Assembly: GCA_040954595.2 (NCBI GenBank)
Contig: CM082583.2
Coordinates: 3,038,001 to 3,102,000, forward strand
Reading direction: 5' to 3'
Length of the DNA stretch: 64,000 nucleotides
DNA from: Balanoglossus misakiensis
Lineage: Eukaryota > Hemichordata
Shown piece after piece: positions 51,801 to 64,000 of the stretch (positions within the stretch are counted from its first letter, which is position 1; every line of letters begins with the position of its first letter). The notes below the pieces were generated by a model, which saw only the letters and a program-made list of their open reading frames with translations, was not told the origin of the DNA and did not search any database. Made by a program: the position numbers and the translations under genes.

Positions 51801-53521
51801 TAAGAAAGCGTACAGAATTAGCCACTGTTTATAGTCGGGGACAGAACGTTAAACTTACGCAATCCATGTGTGTATTCGTCGGGGGGATGTTTGAATGACT
51901 CAGAACGACAAGTGCGTTTGGAATTAGTATTGTTATTGAGACATAATAAGCATTGAAGTCTTCTTGTTTTCATATCAGCTACATTTCCCAAATTTCAAAA
52001 TAATTACATCAGTGAAAGAGGGCCCGGTCGACCGTATTTAGACAAAGCTTTGGCAACCGCGGCAATAATTCGGTGTTTCAGTTGCAAGTGAAATGCTTGG
52101 TGAAATGTTCACATATCACCATTACTGTTTATTGGCGGGAAATAAAATGTCTACACTTCATGTCGTTTCAGATACCATCTTTCTGTTCTCCTTTCTTACA
52201 TGTTCGCTGTTGTTAAAACATCGTACAGTCGTCTGTAAACCCGAAAATTGGGACAAAAATGGAAAGTTGAAGTGTGGCCTTCTATTAATCCATTCTAAGC
52301 TTTCGGATGAAACTTGACAATTTTATGTCAAATATTTTGTTTGACGTAAAACGTCATAGTAAAAGGAATTGGACAGGTTTCTCATTTTGACATCGAGGCA
52401 GGAAGTCGAGATTAATCCACTGGAGTTATTATTTTCATTTCCGAAATGTTTTTGGTTCATGGCATAAACTAAAGTTTATAGGCCTGAATGAAAAAAGACT
52501 ATATGGTGACGAGTAAACTCCATACGCTCTGTTAGCAAACAAGACACAGAGAAGTAGTTTTCATCATCATAATATTATTGATTTTATTGTCGGAAATAAA
52601 GTCAGTTGCATAAAATTAGTGCGAGAAAAGAAAACTGCAAAATTGCATGGAGATTGACGGGTTAAGTTAGAAACCATGGTAACCATGTCAAATAACGTGA
52701 AAAACATAGAATAAATAAGTCTGACTTACACTAATAAATGAATGATTCTGCATTTAGTTTGTGAGCCACTTGCAAGAATGTTGTAAACAGGATGTGGCAC
52801 GCAAAGGCATCAAATAGCGAAACCATGCAAGTCGGCAGAAACACCTTGTTTGTCTCTAAACCATTATGTTTGTAAAACACTCTGAAATATGACGAAACAC
52901 TAAGCACCGAGACATTATCAAACAATGAGAGAGTATATATTAGGAATGACTCAGGGCAAGTATGGGCACCTAACGCTGATTTCCAGTCTTTAAATTATCT
53001 GCACTGGGCTATGCTCATATAATAAAGTCAAACAAAATCTAGGGTGATTCGTTATATTTACAATAAAAAATACTATATATCTTTAGAATAGTTATTTTCA
53101 ACGCAATAAATGTAAGCACTTTCTCGTTTAAATGCAATAGCAGTGATTTTTATAATTTAAATAGTAGTATGAATGTTTGAAAGAACAGGCATTTGATTCA
53201 CATGATGCAGTTCTCAAACTTGTTCCAGCCGAACGTACTCTTCGAGTTAGCAAACATTTGACAGGTATTTTTGTGATGGCTGGCGATCATGTCTCTATGA
53301 AAACCAATGAAAAGGTTCAACAGTTGAAAAACAACAACACTTACTGGGTCGAATAAATGATGACTGCCAGTATTTCGTTGATGATTGAACGCCGTTGTTT
53401 GGTCTCCTTCAACCGACAATGCGGCCGGGCCTGCCTGTAGTTTGCCATCGACTCTGCGTCACCGTCATGCAACTCGCTTCGTAGTGTCTCATACATGTCT
53501 TGATTTTTATCGTTCAAAGAT
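48847..53521. other. 3' flank of FoxQ2 gene B and intergenic DNA, no other gene seen
   Basis: No recognisable exon. The 3' UTR of the forkhead gene should begin at 53521 and run leftwards, but I found no convincing AATAAA on the minus strand within the first few hundred bases. Confidence 0.4.
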
Positions 53522-54784
53522 CTAAGATTCCACCTTCAAATTCTTCGCGTAAGATTTTGCTATTATTCTGGAGAACGTCTCTTGCCACTGCTGCACGGTG
53601 TCGACGCCAGCCGACGGTGTCGGAGTACCTTGCGGAATTGGCGTTATGACGGTAGAGAAAGTACTTCGAGTTGAGGGTGTTACGATGCTCCAAGCGCTGC
53701 CGCTATTACCTGGCCAACCGACTGGCCGAGAGTGTGTCGGCGTGGTCCACGCGCCGCGTGCGTTCCCTCCTACCGGGGAATTTAAGGCAGTTGGCGAGTG
53801 GGATATGACGCTCTGTTCGGCGTTGATCTCTGGTGTTGTCGGCCTTTCCTTGGTAACTGCTGGACTGCCAAGTTGTCTGCTATCGTCGTGAAGATTAACG
53901 TCTGTGTCTTCTTGCTGCTTGTTCTCGGCACAACCAAGGGAGTTCTCGGTTGATTTATCGACGTCACTGTTCTCTGGTGCTAGTAAACTCTCTACATCAA
54001 ATTGTCTTTTTTTACTTTGTTGATGTTGTTGTTGGTGGTGGTGGGGATGGTGGTGGTGGTTGTGGTGGCTAGTGGTACTTGTAGACGAGCGCTCAGTTAG
54101 ACTGGTGCTGTGCACAAATGACTGATTTGGCCAATTTAGCGGAGTTGCATTGGTAGGCGGTGGTGGACTTGGACTGTCTTCGTCATCGGGCACGGACAAA
54201 CCCATGTGTTTTCGTACTTTCCTTTGTGCTCGACGGCGCCTAAAATCCCCTTTCTCAAAATCTTCGACGTTGGCCGGATGTATTGCCCAAAAGTGTCCCT
54301 TGCCGTTTGCGCTTCGTCCAGATTTGATGAAACAGTCATTCAAAGAAAGGTTGTGGCGGATGCTATTTCTCCATCCAGGTCCTCTTGTGCGGAAATAGGC
54401 ATAGTTGTCCAGAATATATTGATAAATGTCACTCAGAACCATCTTTCTATCTTTGTGACTCAAAATCGCCATGGCTATAAGTCCAATGTAACTATGATTA
54501 GGCTTGGGTTCTTCGTGCATCAATCTTGCTCGAGGGTCAACTTTGTTAAAAGCCATCAGAGCCGAGAAAGTGTCTGTGCCGTGAGGATGATGGGGCAGGT
54601 ACGGTGAAAGCGCGTGAGCTGACGGGATCCCATAACGAAAACGGCTGTTGTAGCCATACATCTGCGCTCGGTGATATTCGAACGCTGCCTGCGTCATTCC
54701 GTTGCCCCAAGCCGCGTACATCATGGGCTGATCAGATATTTTCAAGCCGTACGGCACTAGACCTGTGTTACTCGATGTGCACAT
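53522..54784 (-). CDS. FoxQ2: FoxQ2-type forkhead transcription factor, gene B (intronless)
   Basis: Encodes 420 residues from ATG 54784 to TAG. The longer frame to 54898 starts with GTG and was not used. Residues about 94-192 are the forkhead domain: KPNHSYIGLIAMAIL, recognition helix [31 protein letters not shown], then the basic [15 protein letters not shown] His/Gln-rich tract (about 240-256) precedes KKRQFDVESLLAPE, whose FDVESLL (262-268) fits the eh1 Groucho/TLE-binding motif. Residues 270-400 are Ser/Thr/Pro-rich and look disordered. The C-terminus has WQETFSRIIAKSYAKNL. The protein is 125 residues longer than gene A, mostly in the N-terminal and Ser/Pro regions. It probably represses target genes in the nucleus. 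It is likely a tandem paralogue of gene A. The family call rests on the forkhead and its C-terminal basic wing. Confidence 0.93.
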   Translation of the reverse strand: MCTSSNTGLVPYGLKISDQPMMYAAWGNGMTQAAFEYHRAQMYGYNSRFRYGIPSAHALSPYLPHHPHGTDTFSALMAFNKVDPRARLMHEEPKPNHSYIGLIAMAILSHKDRKMVLSDIYQYILDNYAYFRTRGPGWRNSIRHNLSLNDCFIKSGRSANGKGHFWAIHPANVEDFEKGDFRRRRAQRKVRKHMGLSVPDDEDSPSPPPPTNATPLNWPNQSFVHSTSLTERSSTSTTSHHNHHHHPHHHQQQHQQSKKRQFDVESLLAPENSDVDKSTENSLGCAENKQQEDTDVNLHDDSRQLGSPAVTKERPTTPEINAEQSVISHSPTALNSPVGGNARGAWTTPTHSRPVGWPGNSGSAWSIVTPSTRSTFSTVITPIPQGTPTPSAGVDTVQQWQETFSRIIAKSYAKNLKVES

Positions 54785-57700
54785 GGTAGCTGTAGACTGT
54801 CGCTTCGTTGATCGCACACCGATCGCACGAAAGTATTTCTGGTTGATTGTGTGTTGTTGAAAGTAAAATGTAGGAGTGGTGTTGGTTGCTTTGTACACAC
54901 CCCTCTAACCAGTGTCGTTTGGTAAGATCATCATCTCGTCACCTCTGATTGGTTTACTGCAGTGACATCATTCATATTCAAATGTGTCGGGAGCTGAAAT
55001 CTATAACTGGGCATGTATTTTTGTTTAGTATTGTTTATCAATTACGATAGAAATGACGGCGACCACCTGCTAGGAAATTTGACGTTTGCCAATTCTAGTA
55101 TTTTGGCCTCATTTCGATTTTCGATAGAAGACGCTCGCGCCTTATTATGACTCGGACAGACACTGGGAACTGAGTACGTCGCAGGGAGTTTCAATTCGAA
55201 TCTGGCGTACGGCGAATGTTCATTGAATTCTGCATGGTGTCAACGGCTTTCCAACCCTCCAATACAACCGTGTTTGTCTTTACCGTTCACCAGTGCGTGA
55301 ATACAAACTAGCGAATTTGATGAACAAAGCGCATTAGTGTTTTTTGTGTTTGCTAATTATTTTGCTCTAATTGGTGCTAATTGCTCGTCACTATTCTTTT
55401 TCCAATTACGCCGGCTTTGCGTAAATGCCTGCCAATCACTTTGAGTGACGCCTTTTCATTGGTTTACACTGACCATTATTGTATTCTTTGCTTATCTGCT
55501 ATCACTTTGAATAGACCACATTATGGAGGGGTGGTACAGCAGCTCGTTTCAAGTGCCCATTTTCCTTTCACCCAATCTAAACAGATTACCAGCGGCTGTT
55601 TGAACTCTGTGCTTTCTGACTGAACGCCCATTTTTGATGTTATCACAACCCAAGTAAATATAGGAAAGTGATACTCGTGAGTTAACGGAAACAAGTCGAA
55701 GTCCGGTGCCTTGCAAGTGAGGATTTGTAGCGGCTAAACATATCTCGGCCACGATTGTCAGATAATTAGCTTTCCGGCGACAGAGATGTCTCTTTTTACC
55801 CCAAGTTGAAATGAATAATGAGAAAATGCCAGCTACACAATTATCTAACATTATTTTGACAAAATGTTTGTCAGCTAAATTCAATTTCTGCCAGACTACC
55901 AGAAAATGGTTCTATCAAAAGTTTTGGTTTGTTTGAAATGAACGTGGCCCGCCTGTCCGGCGCCGGAACTGCTGAAGATTGTCACATTGTAGGTGCGACC
56001 ATCGTTAGTACTGAGCAGCGACACATCTGGTTCTCAACAGAGAGAAGTTGATTCCACCCTTGAATACTCGTTACTCGAATTTCGTCAGCTAATCTCCGCT
56101 GAATCTCAGGTGGGAATCACCGTGTCTCTCTCTTATCAACCAAGTCCCCCTTTGCTGTGAAAAAAACCTACATTTTTCACTCTCCTTGATCAGAGTCCTT
56201 TGTGTTCTTTCTTTGCAGTACAGATAGCCATGAAAGGCAGGAAAACAAGCTTAAACATGTATAGAAGTACACATTGCCTATTAGCAGTTTTATAAATCGT
56301 CTTTGCACTATTGTAGTCGGTCTTATTATCCGTAACACCAGCAAGGGGTGATGCTGTTTCTTAGGCTTGTTCGACTTAATTACTTTGTTGATGAATTCTT
56401 TGGCCCCAAATGTTATTACAGAAAGAATAGAGAGAAAGGAACAGTGCTGGAGGGAAGTTAAAGCAGGCAAGGCAGGAGTGAAAGACTTAGTGGAACACAC
56501 ACGGAGATACTGTACGTAGGCCTGCGGCTTGAATCGTCACCCTGTGCCATTTCATTAAAATATGAATACTGGAATTTTGGGAGGGACGTAACCCAAAACA
56601 TACATTTTATTTGTCGAAGTCACGACTCTTTCCAATTTACCAACGATTCACTGTCAAAACAAATTCTTGGAAATACACGATCAATGTTCTCACAATATTA
56701 CACATGTACTCAGTGGGTGATAAAAAGAATACGATGCCATTGTTGTTAATGCTGTATGTTCATTTCAGTTCTGGTAGTCATATGAAAGCTGACGTTTTAC
56801 ACATGTATCATTGAATTGTGTAATCACCACCCAAATCCTTCCAAATAGTCACCTCATATTCGCCTAGGCTCTTTATCAACATTGAGGCTTAATGTGGCTG
56901 AAAATCGAATTAACGATAATTACGATCTCGCCACTTATCAGATTAGAAAGAGATGATCCAATATCTTCTTCCGATCCTTGTCATTTCCCCGCTTTTTCTA
57001 TCCTGCTTCCATATCCCATTCAATCTCTCCCATTTGCTCCCCGGGCCGAAGCAGCTGATCACGGTCTTCGAATCGCGGAAATTCGACTCTTAGTGCTCGG
57101 GGATATTGCTAGCTCTTATCCACGTGTAAGTCTTGCTCCTTTGTCGTTTGCAATAATATTTGTGCATGCAGACAGAATAGATCTCCATCACTACTCAGAA
57201 TTGCCCGCTAGAAACTAGGGTCACTCAAGGCACAGCGCTTTTCATTCGCAGAATTTCCACAGGAATATGACAGAATAGATGAGATTTTTGGTTTGAGAGG
57301 AGATGGATGTTTTCTTCGAAAGACATTCAATTAGACTGTGTTATTTTTTACACAGTGCTATAATAAGCAAAACTGAAAGGTGAAACTCAAATATTATGAG
57401 GTGTTATGCGCAACGAGCGCTGAGTGGCATGTAGCAACAATAGACTTGTCAAAGGTTAGTTATAAGCTTATCACCAAATTAATGTGATAAACAAAGACAT
57501 TCAAGCCAAGAAACGGGGGGGGGGGGTCATACACAAACTCGTCACCGTCGATCTCCGCCGCTGCTCTACTTCAACAACCTCCAATTTCTTATTCACCAGT
57601 TAGCACTTTCATTTCTGACTCGACATCTCTGATATCTACTGCATTTAACAAATCCTATCGTCGCCCACCCATATATCAGGTTAATTTAACCCCTTCACTA

Positions 57701-59725
57701 AGCTTGCCATCTGGTCCAACGATAGACTTCCTCTGTGTTCACTGTTCTCCCCGACCACAACAGCAAGGCCTCCTCGATCTGGAATTATTCGGTATGGTCA
57801 TTATCTGCATCACTCTCAAGTTTTGACGAATTGTTCTGACCTGAAAAAAAAGACCAGATCAACGCACTATTCAAAACATTAATATATCGTTTTGTGCTTT
57901 TGTATGCATTTAACGTTCATTTCATTCAGTTTAAACAATATATATAAATAGTAATTTTAGTGCACCCGAATGGCTGGGTGGAAATCTCAAAATAATAGGA
58001 TTTGTAAAGATTATTAGCTTTACGGACTATGATTGTAAAATGGCAGAGAATGCCAAGATTAATGAAAGATGGAATCCTTCAATAAAATTTGGATAACCTT
58101 GGACCGTTATCTGCTTACTACTAGTAGAAGTAGGATTTGAAGTAGACATTGTCCTGTATCGTGTTCCGGAAATGCACGGATATTGTAAATTGGTGCCAGC
58201 GAGATTATGTTTTAAATTGTCGATACTTAAAAATTCTGAAAATTTATTTTGTTAATTCTCGCTTTTCATGAGGTGAATCTTGAAATAAAATGTTTATTCA
58301 CTGATGTGGCCACTGCACAAGATTAAATTGTTTATTGATGAAGAGAATAATAGATGTACGACACAGTTTTTGAATTTTCCTGCGTTTTTTAGCTATGGAG
58401 CCTTTGTTTGAAAATGGTTAATTGATGGTAACAGTCGTCTTTATGTTTGAAGGAAAATTATCGTGAAGGAACAGTAATGCCAAAGAAGTACAAAACGTCA
58501 GCGTTCCACAGGGTTTCAAATGAAGTTGAATTGGTCTCTTCACGGTCTTTTAAAGTTTGCGCGCGGCAACTCATGGTCAAAGTTATTTCTGCCTGTCGAT
58601 CAAAGTCGCTGGCGAGTTGCAATGCTCACAATATTATGTCAATCTTCAATTGCGGGAAATATTTGGCCTGGGAAAATTGCTGACTGGCACATGTTGATAG
58701 AGAATTACGGCGCCGTACATAACTTAGGAGGTGTAATTACCTAACAAACTCTTCTTGGCGCTAGCTGTAATCACCGTGGACACTATTTTACTCGGCGTTT
58801 TACGCGGAGTCGCCGAAAAGTCTAAATGCAGATGCAGTGTCAAGACCACGTAGTTTAGAATGTTGATGCGTCCTTTTTCAGGGCATGAATTGAAGACGTC
58901 AGCTTGCGATTTTTATCTATAAAACTATCTGAACAAAAGCGTTTAGTTTACGAAACGGCAAACCACAACAACCCGGCAAAATTGGCGAAGGCGCCAATAG
59001 TCTTGGGCTTGATTGCTCGTGTCTTTATTGCCTAATTGCTCCTTCACTTTTAGTGTTCTGATGGGCGGAATTCATTGCTTTATCAGATTCGGAAAAAAGA
59101 CTCAATGCACCCCGTCACGTCCTTAAGTACAATATGTCGACATAATGGTAAAAATCATGCCCCCCGACTCCAGTTTAAAGGCGGGGTTTCAAGGGACAAA
59201 ACAGTTATCTTCACTGTGCATAAACGATCAAATGTGTATCGAAAAAATACTAATAAACGAAAAAATACAGAACACGACCATCACTCTTCTGAGGTTTTGA
59301 CACATTTGCACATAATTTTAGCATTTTTCGTGTTAGTCCGTTAAAATGCTCACGTTCTTATTAGTGAGGTCATATACAGTCGTTTCCTGGAAGGTTTTGA
59401 AAGCGGTTTTGTCACGACTATCGGAAACCGGCCACCACTAACCTTTAGCTTCACCGTTTTTATGCGTCTCCATTAGACAGCCTCGTTATATTGTTGTCAT
59501 TCAGTGGTCCCTGTTTATCCAGCAAAAATGAAATCATAAACATCACTGAAATAATGACTGGGTGAGTTTCGACAAATGCACCGTTTCTAAAAAGTTCAAC
59601 TCAGTAACAAAGGCTTTTCAGCTCGTTATCCTTACATCCATAAGTCACAGATTTATGGTGCACCCCACAATCTATTTTGCATCCTCAGTCCATTTCCTGT
59701 TTTAGCCCACCGCCCATATACATGC
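54785..59725. other. Upstream flank of FoxQ2 gene B, no gene seen
   Basis: Promoter and probable regulatory DNA of gene B. Open frames are short and unlike known families. A CTTTGATC TCF-type motif is present on the minus strand at 58598-58605, and a G10 run lies near 57518. Confidence 0.45.
54948..54952 (-). promoter_or_regulatory. CCAAT box upstream of FoxQ2 gene B
   Basis: AACCAATCAGAG on the minus strand, about 165 bases upstream of the ATG. No TATA box at a matching distance was seen, unlike gene A. Confidence 0.45.
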
Positions 59726-59919
59726 TGGAGAGGGTGGAGAGAGAGAGGCGAGAGAGAAGAAGGAGGGGAGAGGGGGAGACGAGAGAGAGAGGTGAGGGGA
59801 GAGAGAGGCGAGGGGGAGAATGGAAGGAAGGGAGGGGAGAGGGAGGGGAGACGGGGAGGAAGACAGAGACGAGAGGGAAGATAGACGATTGGAGAGAGAG
59901 GGAGAGACGAGGGAGAGAG
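59726..59919. repeat. Long purine (GA/GGA) tract
   Basis: Almost 200 bases of G and A on the plus strand with occasional C or T. The Ser/Pro/Leu-rich frames on the other strand are artefacts. Such tracts can form triplex DNA. Confidence 0.9.
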
Positions 59920-62900
59920 CTTCTTGTAGAATAGAGTGTGACTCAGCAAATAGAGGATCAAACAATCTTGGTGAAAGTGGCTTAACTTGATAAATCTTAA
60001 TTATGGAAGGAGAACTAGATATCAAGTCGACATTTAATATTTTAATTGAATGTAATTGAAACATAAGCAATTTAACGTAAAGTTTTAGGATGTAATTAAA
60101 TTGAATTCATGTTAAGTATGGAAATTGCACAGACCCTGATGTTCCTATACATTTAAAACATGAAAAAACAATCGTTCAAAAGCTTGGAGCGTTCGACATT
60201 TGTTATCAAATCGATATTTACTATAATTTTCTCAGTGTCGATATTTTCGAGAACTCTCTGTCAAAAGCAAAACTAAGGGAAAATTTTTCCCTTTGTTTCC
60301 ATGGTGCTACCGACCTCAAGATGTTTGTCACACGACGCCCTCTACGAACCGAGTGAGTACGACTAGGTTCTAAAATGTCGATTCAGCTGCAGAGGCTTTT
60401 GTCCAAACAGTCACGTGATCTGTATTGTCAAAAATGGGATCAGCGTGTTGTCCTTGACAATTCTAAAAATCACGTCATCTATGCCGCAGTCAACGCAGAT
60501 TTCATTCGAGAAAATTACATGTGCCGATACAGCAGAGGCATCAGCCAGGGCGCCGTGTGACACAACCTAATGATCTTTGGTGCTAACGGGTGACCGACCA
60601 ACTGTTTAGCTTAAATAATTTTAAAGTTTAAATAATAGTACAATTTGCCCCCCTCCCCCGAAACAGAGACAAACAAGAAATAATAAACAGGTTAAGTTGG
60701 ATAAATCTGGATTAGATAAACCCTAGAGACCCGTATTCTAAATTTCAAAGCTTTCTGATTTTTTGTTATGAGAAAATGATTTTTTTTAAATTAATGAATC
60801 CTCGCAGATGGACTATACATGTATGTCAAGGGCCGCTCCGACTCTTGACCTTTGACCGGAAGATCTCCATGCAAGCGCATCCCGTCTTGAGATGTTTGCA
60901 GAAAATGTGAAAAGACAACTAAAAACTTAAAATTTTGATGTCAACCCCGAAGTAGTATCATGAGACATGAACTAAATAAAACTACTTAGAAATGTCAGGT
61001 AACTTAATGTTCATGGTATCGTCATTGTGATTCGATGATGTTGATCAAGGGTCTATCCAGTATTTACATCTTGCCTCAATTCAAACAATGTATTTCGAGT
61101 TCTATATCGTTAGCTAGCTAGCTAGCTGCTCACCTACCAGCTAATACCCCTCCCTCACTCCCTCCCCCTCCCTCACTCTCTTCATCATCAATCCATCCCG
61201 GCAGCCAGGTAGCTAGCCAAAGAAACAAGAGAGGTAGAGAAAATCTGGCAGAGATAAATAATACTGTAGTGGGCTTTGTTTGGCATGCAGGATGGTGGAA
61301 AATAAAGACTATCAAAAATAATTTTGGCTTAATACTAATTTTTGATGACGTTTGATCACGCTATATATAAGACGTTCGTAATCTGTAGTAACATTCAACC
61401 ACAACAGATCAATTCTGCCAATAGGTGACTTCTCCTGGCTCTCTCCTTTTTTACAGAAACGTATTCCAACATTTCTCTCTCACAAAACGTCAAAAAAAAC
61501 GTATTTGAGGTTTAATTATCAGCGAGGGAAAATCCATGAATGTTTAAGAGAGCATCATTGTACACTGGTTGCACTGCTGTTTGGAAAGCCATGATATGTT
61601 GCATTCAGAGCCAAATGAACAGGTCGTGACCCTTGGAATATACTTTATTTTCAAACACGACTTTCAGAAGTCGGCATATTATGTATGTTGCCGAGCGCTG
61701 CATAGTGCCAGGCGTCGGGCTCTATAGGTGATGATACTTAGCTCGACTTGAATTACCCCTTTTTAAAGCGTTCAATTTTCTCGCTTTTTTCTGTCTCTGA
61801 AAGGCAATGAAAAGCTCACAGGTATATGTGGTTAGATTGCAGATGAATCTCCCATTAAAGAAAAAGGAGAAAATAATTTTGGGTTTTCCATAGAGTGAAA
61901 TGAGATAATAGGCGAGTGCAGAAGTAGTTATGTGTTCATACAATGCTCAAAGCATCGGCTCTGACTCGTACATCTGAAATGCAATCGCGTAATTCGTTGT
62001 CGTAAAATAGGCGACCCCGAGAACTCCCTAAGCAGGGGTCTAGATTTCCCCATCTATTTTGATTCCAGATAATTTGTTTTCTCCAACAAAAAGAGTAAAT
62101 ATGTGGCCAATTACCCGACACGCAGCGGCTCACAAGAATGGCGATTATAGCGATGTCCATAATGCTTTGTTAATTTCGCTGTATTAACAGGAAAACTGAT
62201 TCCTGACATTATATCGCTGCTTGCCGCAGTTGTTAGGCTCAGGATGCGATGGCAAATTAAAGTCGGAGATTTCGATGAGTAAAAGCGCTTTTCTTGTAGA
62301 TTTCATATCATGTTTTGCTGAAAAACACACACAACTTGTTTGCATCTCGCTCGCGTTGAGATGTAATTCAGTTGGGGCTGTATTGTGCCATTGAATGAAA
62401 ATGGAATACGAGTTCGTTTAGGGTACACACGGCCGGGCTCACATGTGATTTCCAGTTCTATCAAACACAATAACAGCTATTGTGCCTGTATCATTATTTA
62501 CCCATGTAAATCATATTGAGTTCTCTGTAATACGTCTCTATGTACGAGAGCTCGCCACTTAGCCTGCAGACAGCCACATGATATACGGTCATCGTTTCAA
62601 GTCTGCTTCATCTCACTACTTTCCTTTTCTTTGTAATTGCGCCGCACATGCCTAAACGAAAAATAGTCGAATTGAAAAAAACTACAAAAATGAGGAGATA
62701 TTCTAAGTGAAAATAGATATTTGTATAGTTGCCGAGTCAGAATGCAGTCGTTATTTCAGCTAGCTGAGCGAATTTAATGATGATAGGGGCAACGGATATG
62801 ATTTGAGCGCGGATTTGGAGTAATTGCAACCCCGTATAGAATATCTGCCTCCTATAGAGCCCGTCATTAGGTTAATAGCGGCACTCATCTATACCGACAT

Positions 62901-64000
62901 TGTTCAACTTAATAAACAAAATTGTAAACGACCTCTGAGCATATGAAGGCGTAAGTCCGCATAATTGGAAAATCATATTTCCTCGTCAGTGTAGAATCGC
63001 ATTTGGAATTGTGCTGAGAGTATGCCTGGATGGTTTGTGAATAATACCAATTTGTGTTTACGCTGACTCACTCACTGTATTATCAACAGCAATTACCTAT
63101 TGTAGCTCTACTTACTGCCAGCCACCCCGGTAAAATAACCCATATTAAGATTTTCTCCACAGCGTTTAAGGGAGTGCGTATTTCGCACAAATTTGCACCC
63201 ATTTCCCCACGGTCTAATAACTATAATTATGAACTGTTTTGCCACATAACGAAACGACTACACTTTTCCATTTTACCTTTCACACGGGACTCTATTAGTC
63301 TATGGCCGTGGTATTTAGTCTCCCCCATTAAACACTCTTTATTGCGTTTTGATGACTTTTTGATTGGACCAAAATTAATGTGACTAGTTTGGATAATTTT
63401 CACGATAATGAAGACTTCTAACTCGCGGGCACGGGCTATTCGAGAAAGGAAGGGAACAGAGTCAGCGAATATGTCGGGCATCGTATTCCATGTTACAGCG
63501 ATCGTTCGATTTCGCTGAAAATAATTTTGGAGTCAAAGCGATAGGCATTGTAAAGGGGAGCTATGTGTGTGGCTTTTAGCGAGATATCTGTTTTGTAGAC
63601 CTGGCTTAACCGGTGTTTGGAACGGCTTGTTTACCCCAGATTAGCGTCTTTTCAATATTTTGTTCTGGTAAATGCCTCTCTGTGTTGGTGCTTAACTATA
63701 CGTCTTCTGTTGCTGACAAACGAAATTCGGCCTATGCATGCAGACTAGTGTGTACACAAGTCGTAGCTAATTTCTGAGCGTGACAATACGCCTAACAAAT
63801 GCGTTTCTAAAGACCTAATCAGTTTACTCTTTGGGTAACTTTATCTTTCCACGCAATTAGAGATTCGCGACTCGAATCTACCCAGTCGTTTTGACAATGT
63901 TCTGCACCTTTATTTCCTCACACTCCGAAGTTTTTTTAACTAGACCTGTTTAAGGTGCGTGTCTGCTCTTCTATATTTACCACAGTTAATGCATTATCTA
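59920..64000. other. Intergenic, no gene seen
   Basis: No recognisable exon or transposon. A short GCTA repeat lies at about 61115-61130. The stretch from about 62400 to 63100 is free of simple repeats and rich in TAAT-type cores, so it could hold enhancer sequence. Confidence 0.35.

Noticed and set aside
54785-54898. 38-residue N-terminal extension of FoxQ2 gene B
   Set aside because: It also starts with GTG and has no conserved content. The ATG at 54784 is the first in frame.
59653-60070. Ser/Pro/Leu-rich frames on the minus strand
   Set aside because: They arise from the purine tract at 59726-59919.

Overview
The window is animal nuclear DNA. Its coding sequence is split by GT-AG introns, its intergenic space is large and AT-rich, it carries many microsatellites and small inverted-repeat transposons, and the recognisable proteins are metazoan families. 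FoxQ2-type forkhead genes, a full-length UBE2Q and an SLC24 exchanger fit an invertebrate deuterostome (hemichordate, cephalochordate or echinoderm). I favour a hemichordate from the general feel of the repeats, but this is inference and the species is not determined.

Layout. (1) Positions 1-5630, minus strand: the first two coding exons of a K+-dependent Na+/Ca2+ exchanger (SLC24/NCKX, closest by eye to the SLC24A5/A3 branch). The rest of the gene lies beyond the left edge. (2) Positions 5631-6255: a 625-bp divergent, probably bidirectional, promoter. (3) Positions 6256-17448, plus strand: a complete ten-exon UBE2Q-type ubiquitin-conjugating enzyme. All splice phases join to give 372 residues ending in the family's [10 protein letters not shown]-type tail. 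(4) About 17.4-24.4 kb: 3' flank and repeat-rich DNA, including two copies of a C-tract-rich terminal-inverted-repeat element. (5) Positions 24755-25642, minus strand: an intronless FoxQ2-type forkhead gene with a TATA box. (6) About 25.8-53.5 kb: a roughly 28-kb gene desert with one decayed LINE fragment, long microsatellites and one small MITE. (7) Positions 53522-54784, minus strand: a second intronless FoxQ2-type gene. (8) About 54.8-64 kb: noncoding upstream DNA with one long purine tract.

The two FoxQ2 genes share orientation, lack of introns, a similar forkhead domain (about two-thirds identical by eye), an eh1-like candidate Groucho-binding motif after the forkhead, and a short C-terminal WQET(L/F)SR motif. 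They look like an old tandem duplication. The desert between them and the flank at 54.8-64 kb are the obvious places for their regulatory DNA. UBE2Q and the exchanger are head-to-head and may share a promoter, with no obvious functional link to the forkhead genes.

The best-supported structural finding is a 229-bp inverted-repeat element in UBE2Q intron 5. It has a perfect 10-bp target-site duplication, which points to Mutator-like (MULE) mobilisation. I found no prokaryotic-type system, CRISPR array, tRNA or rRNA.
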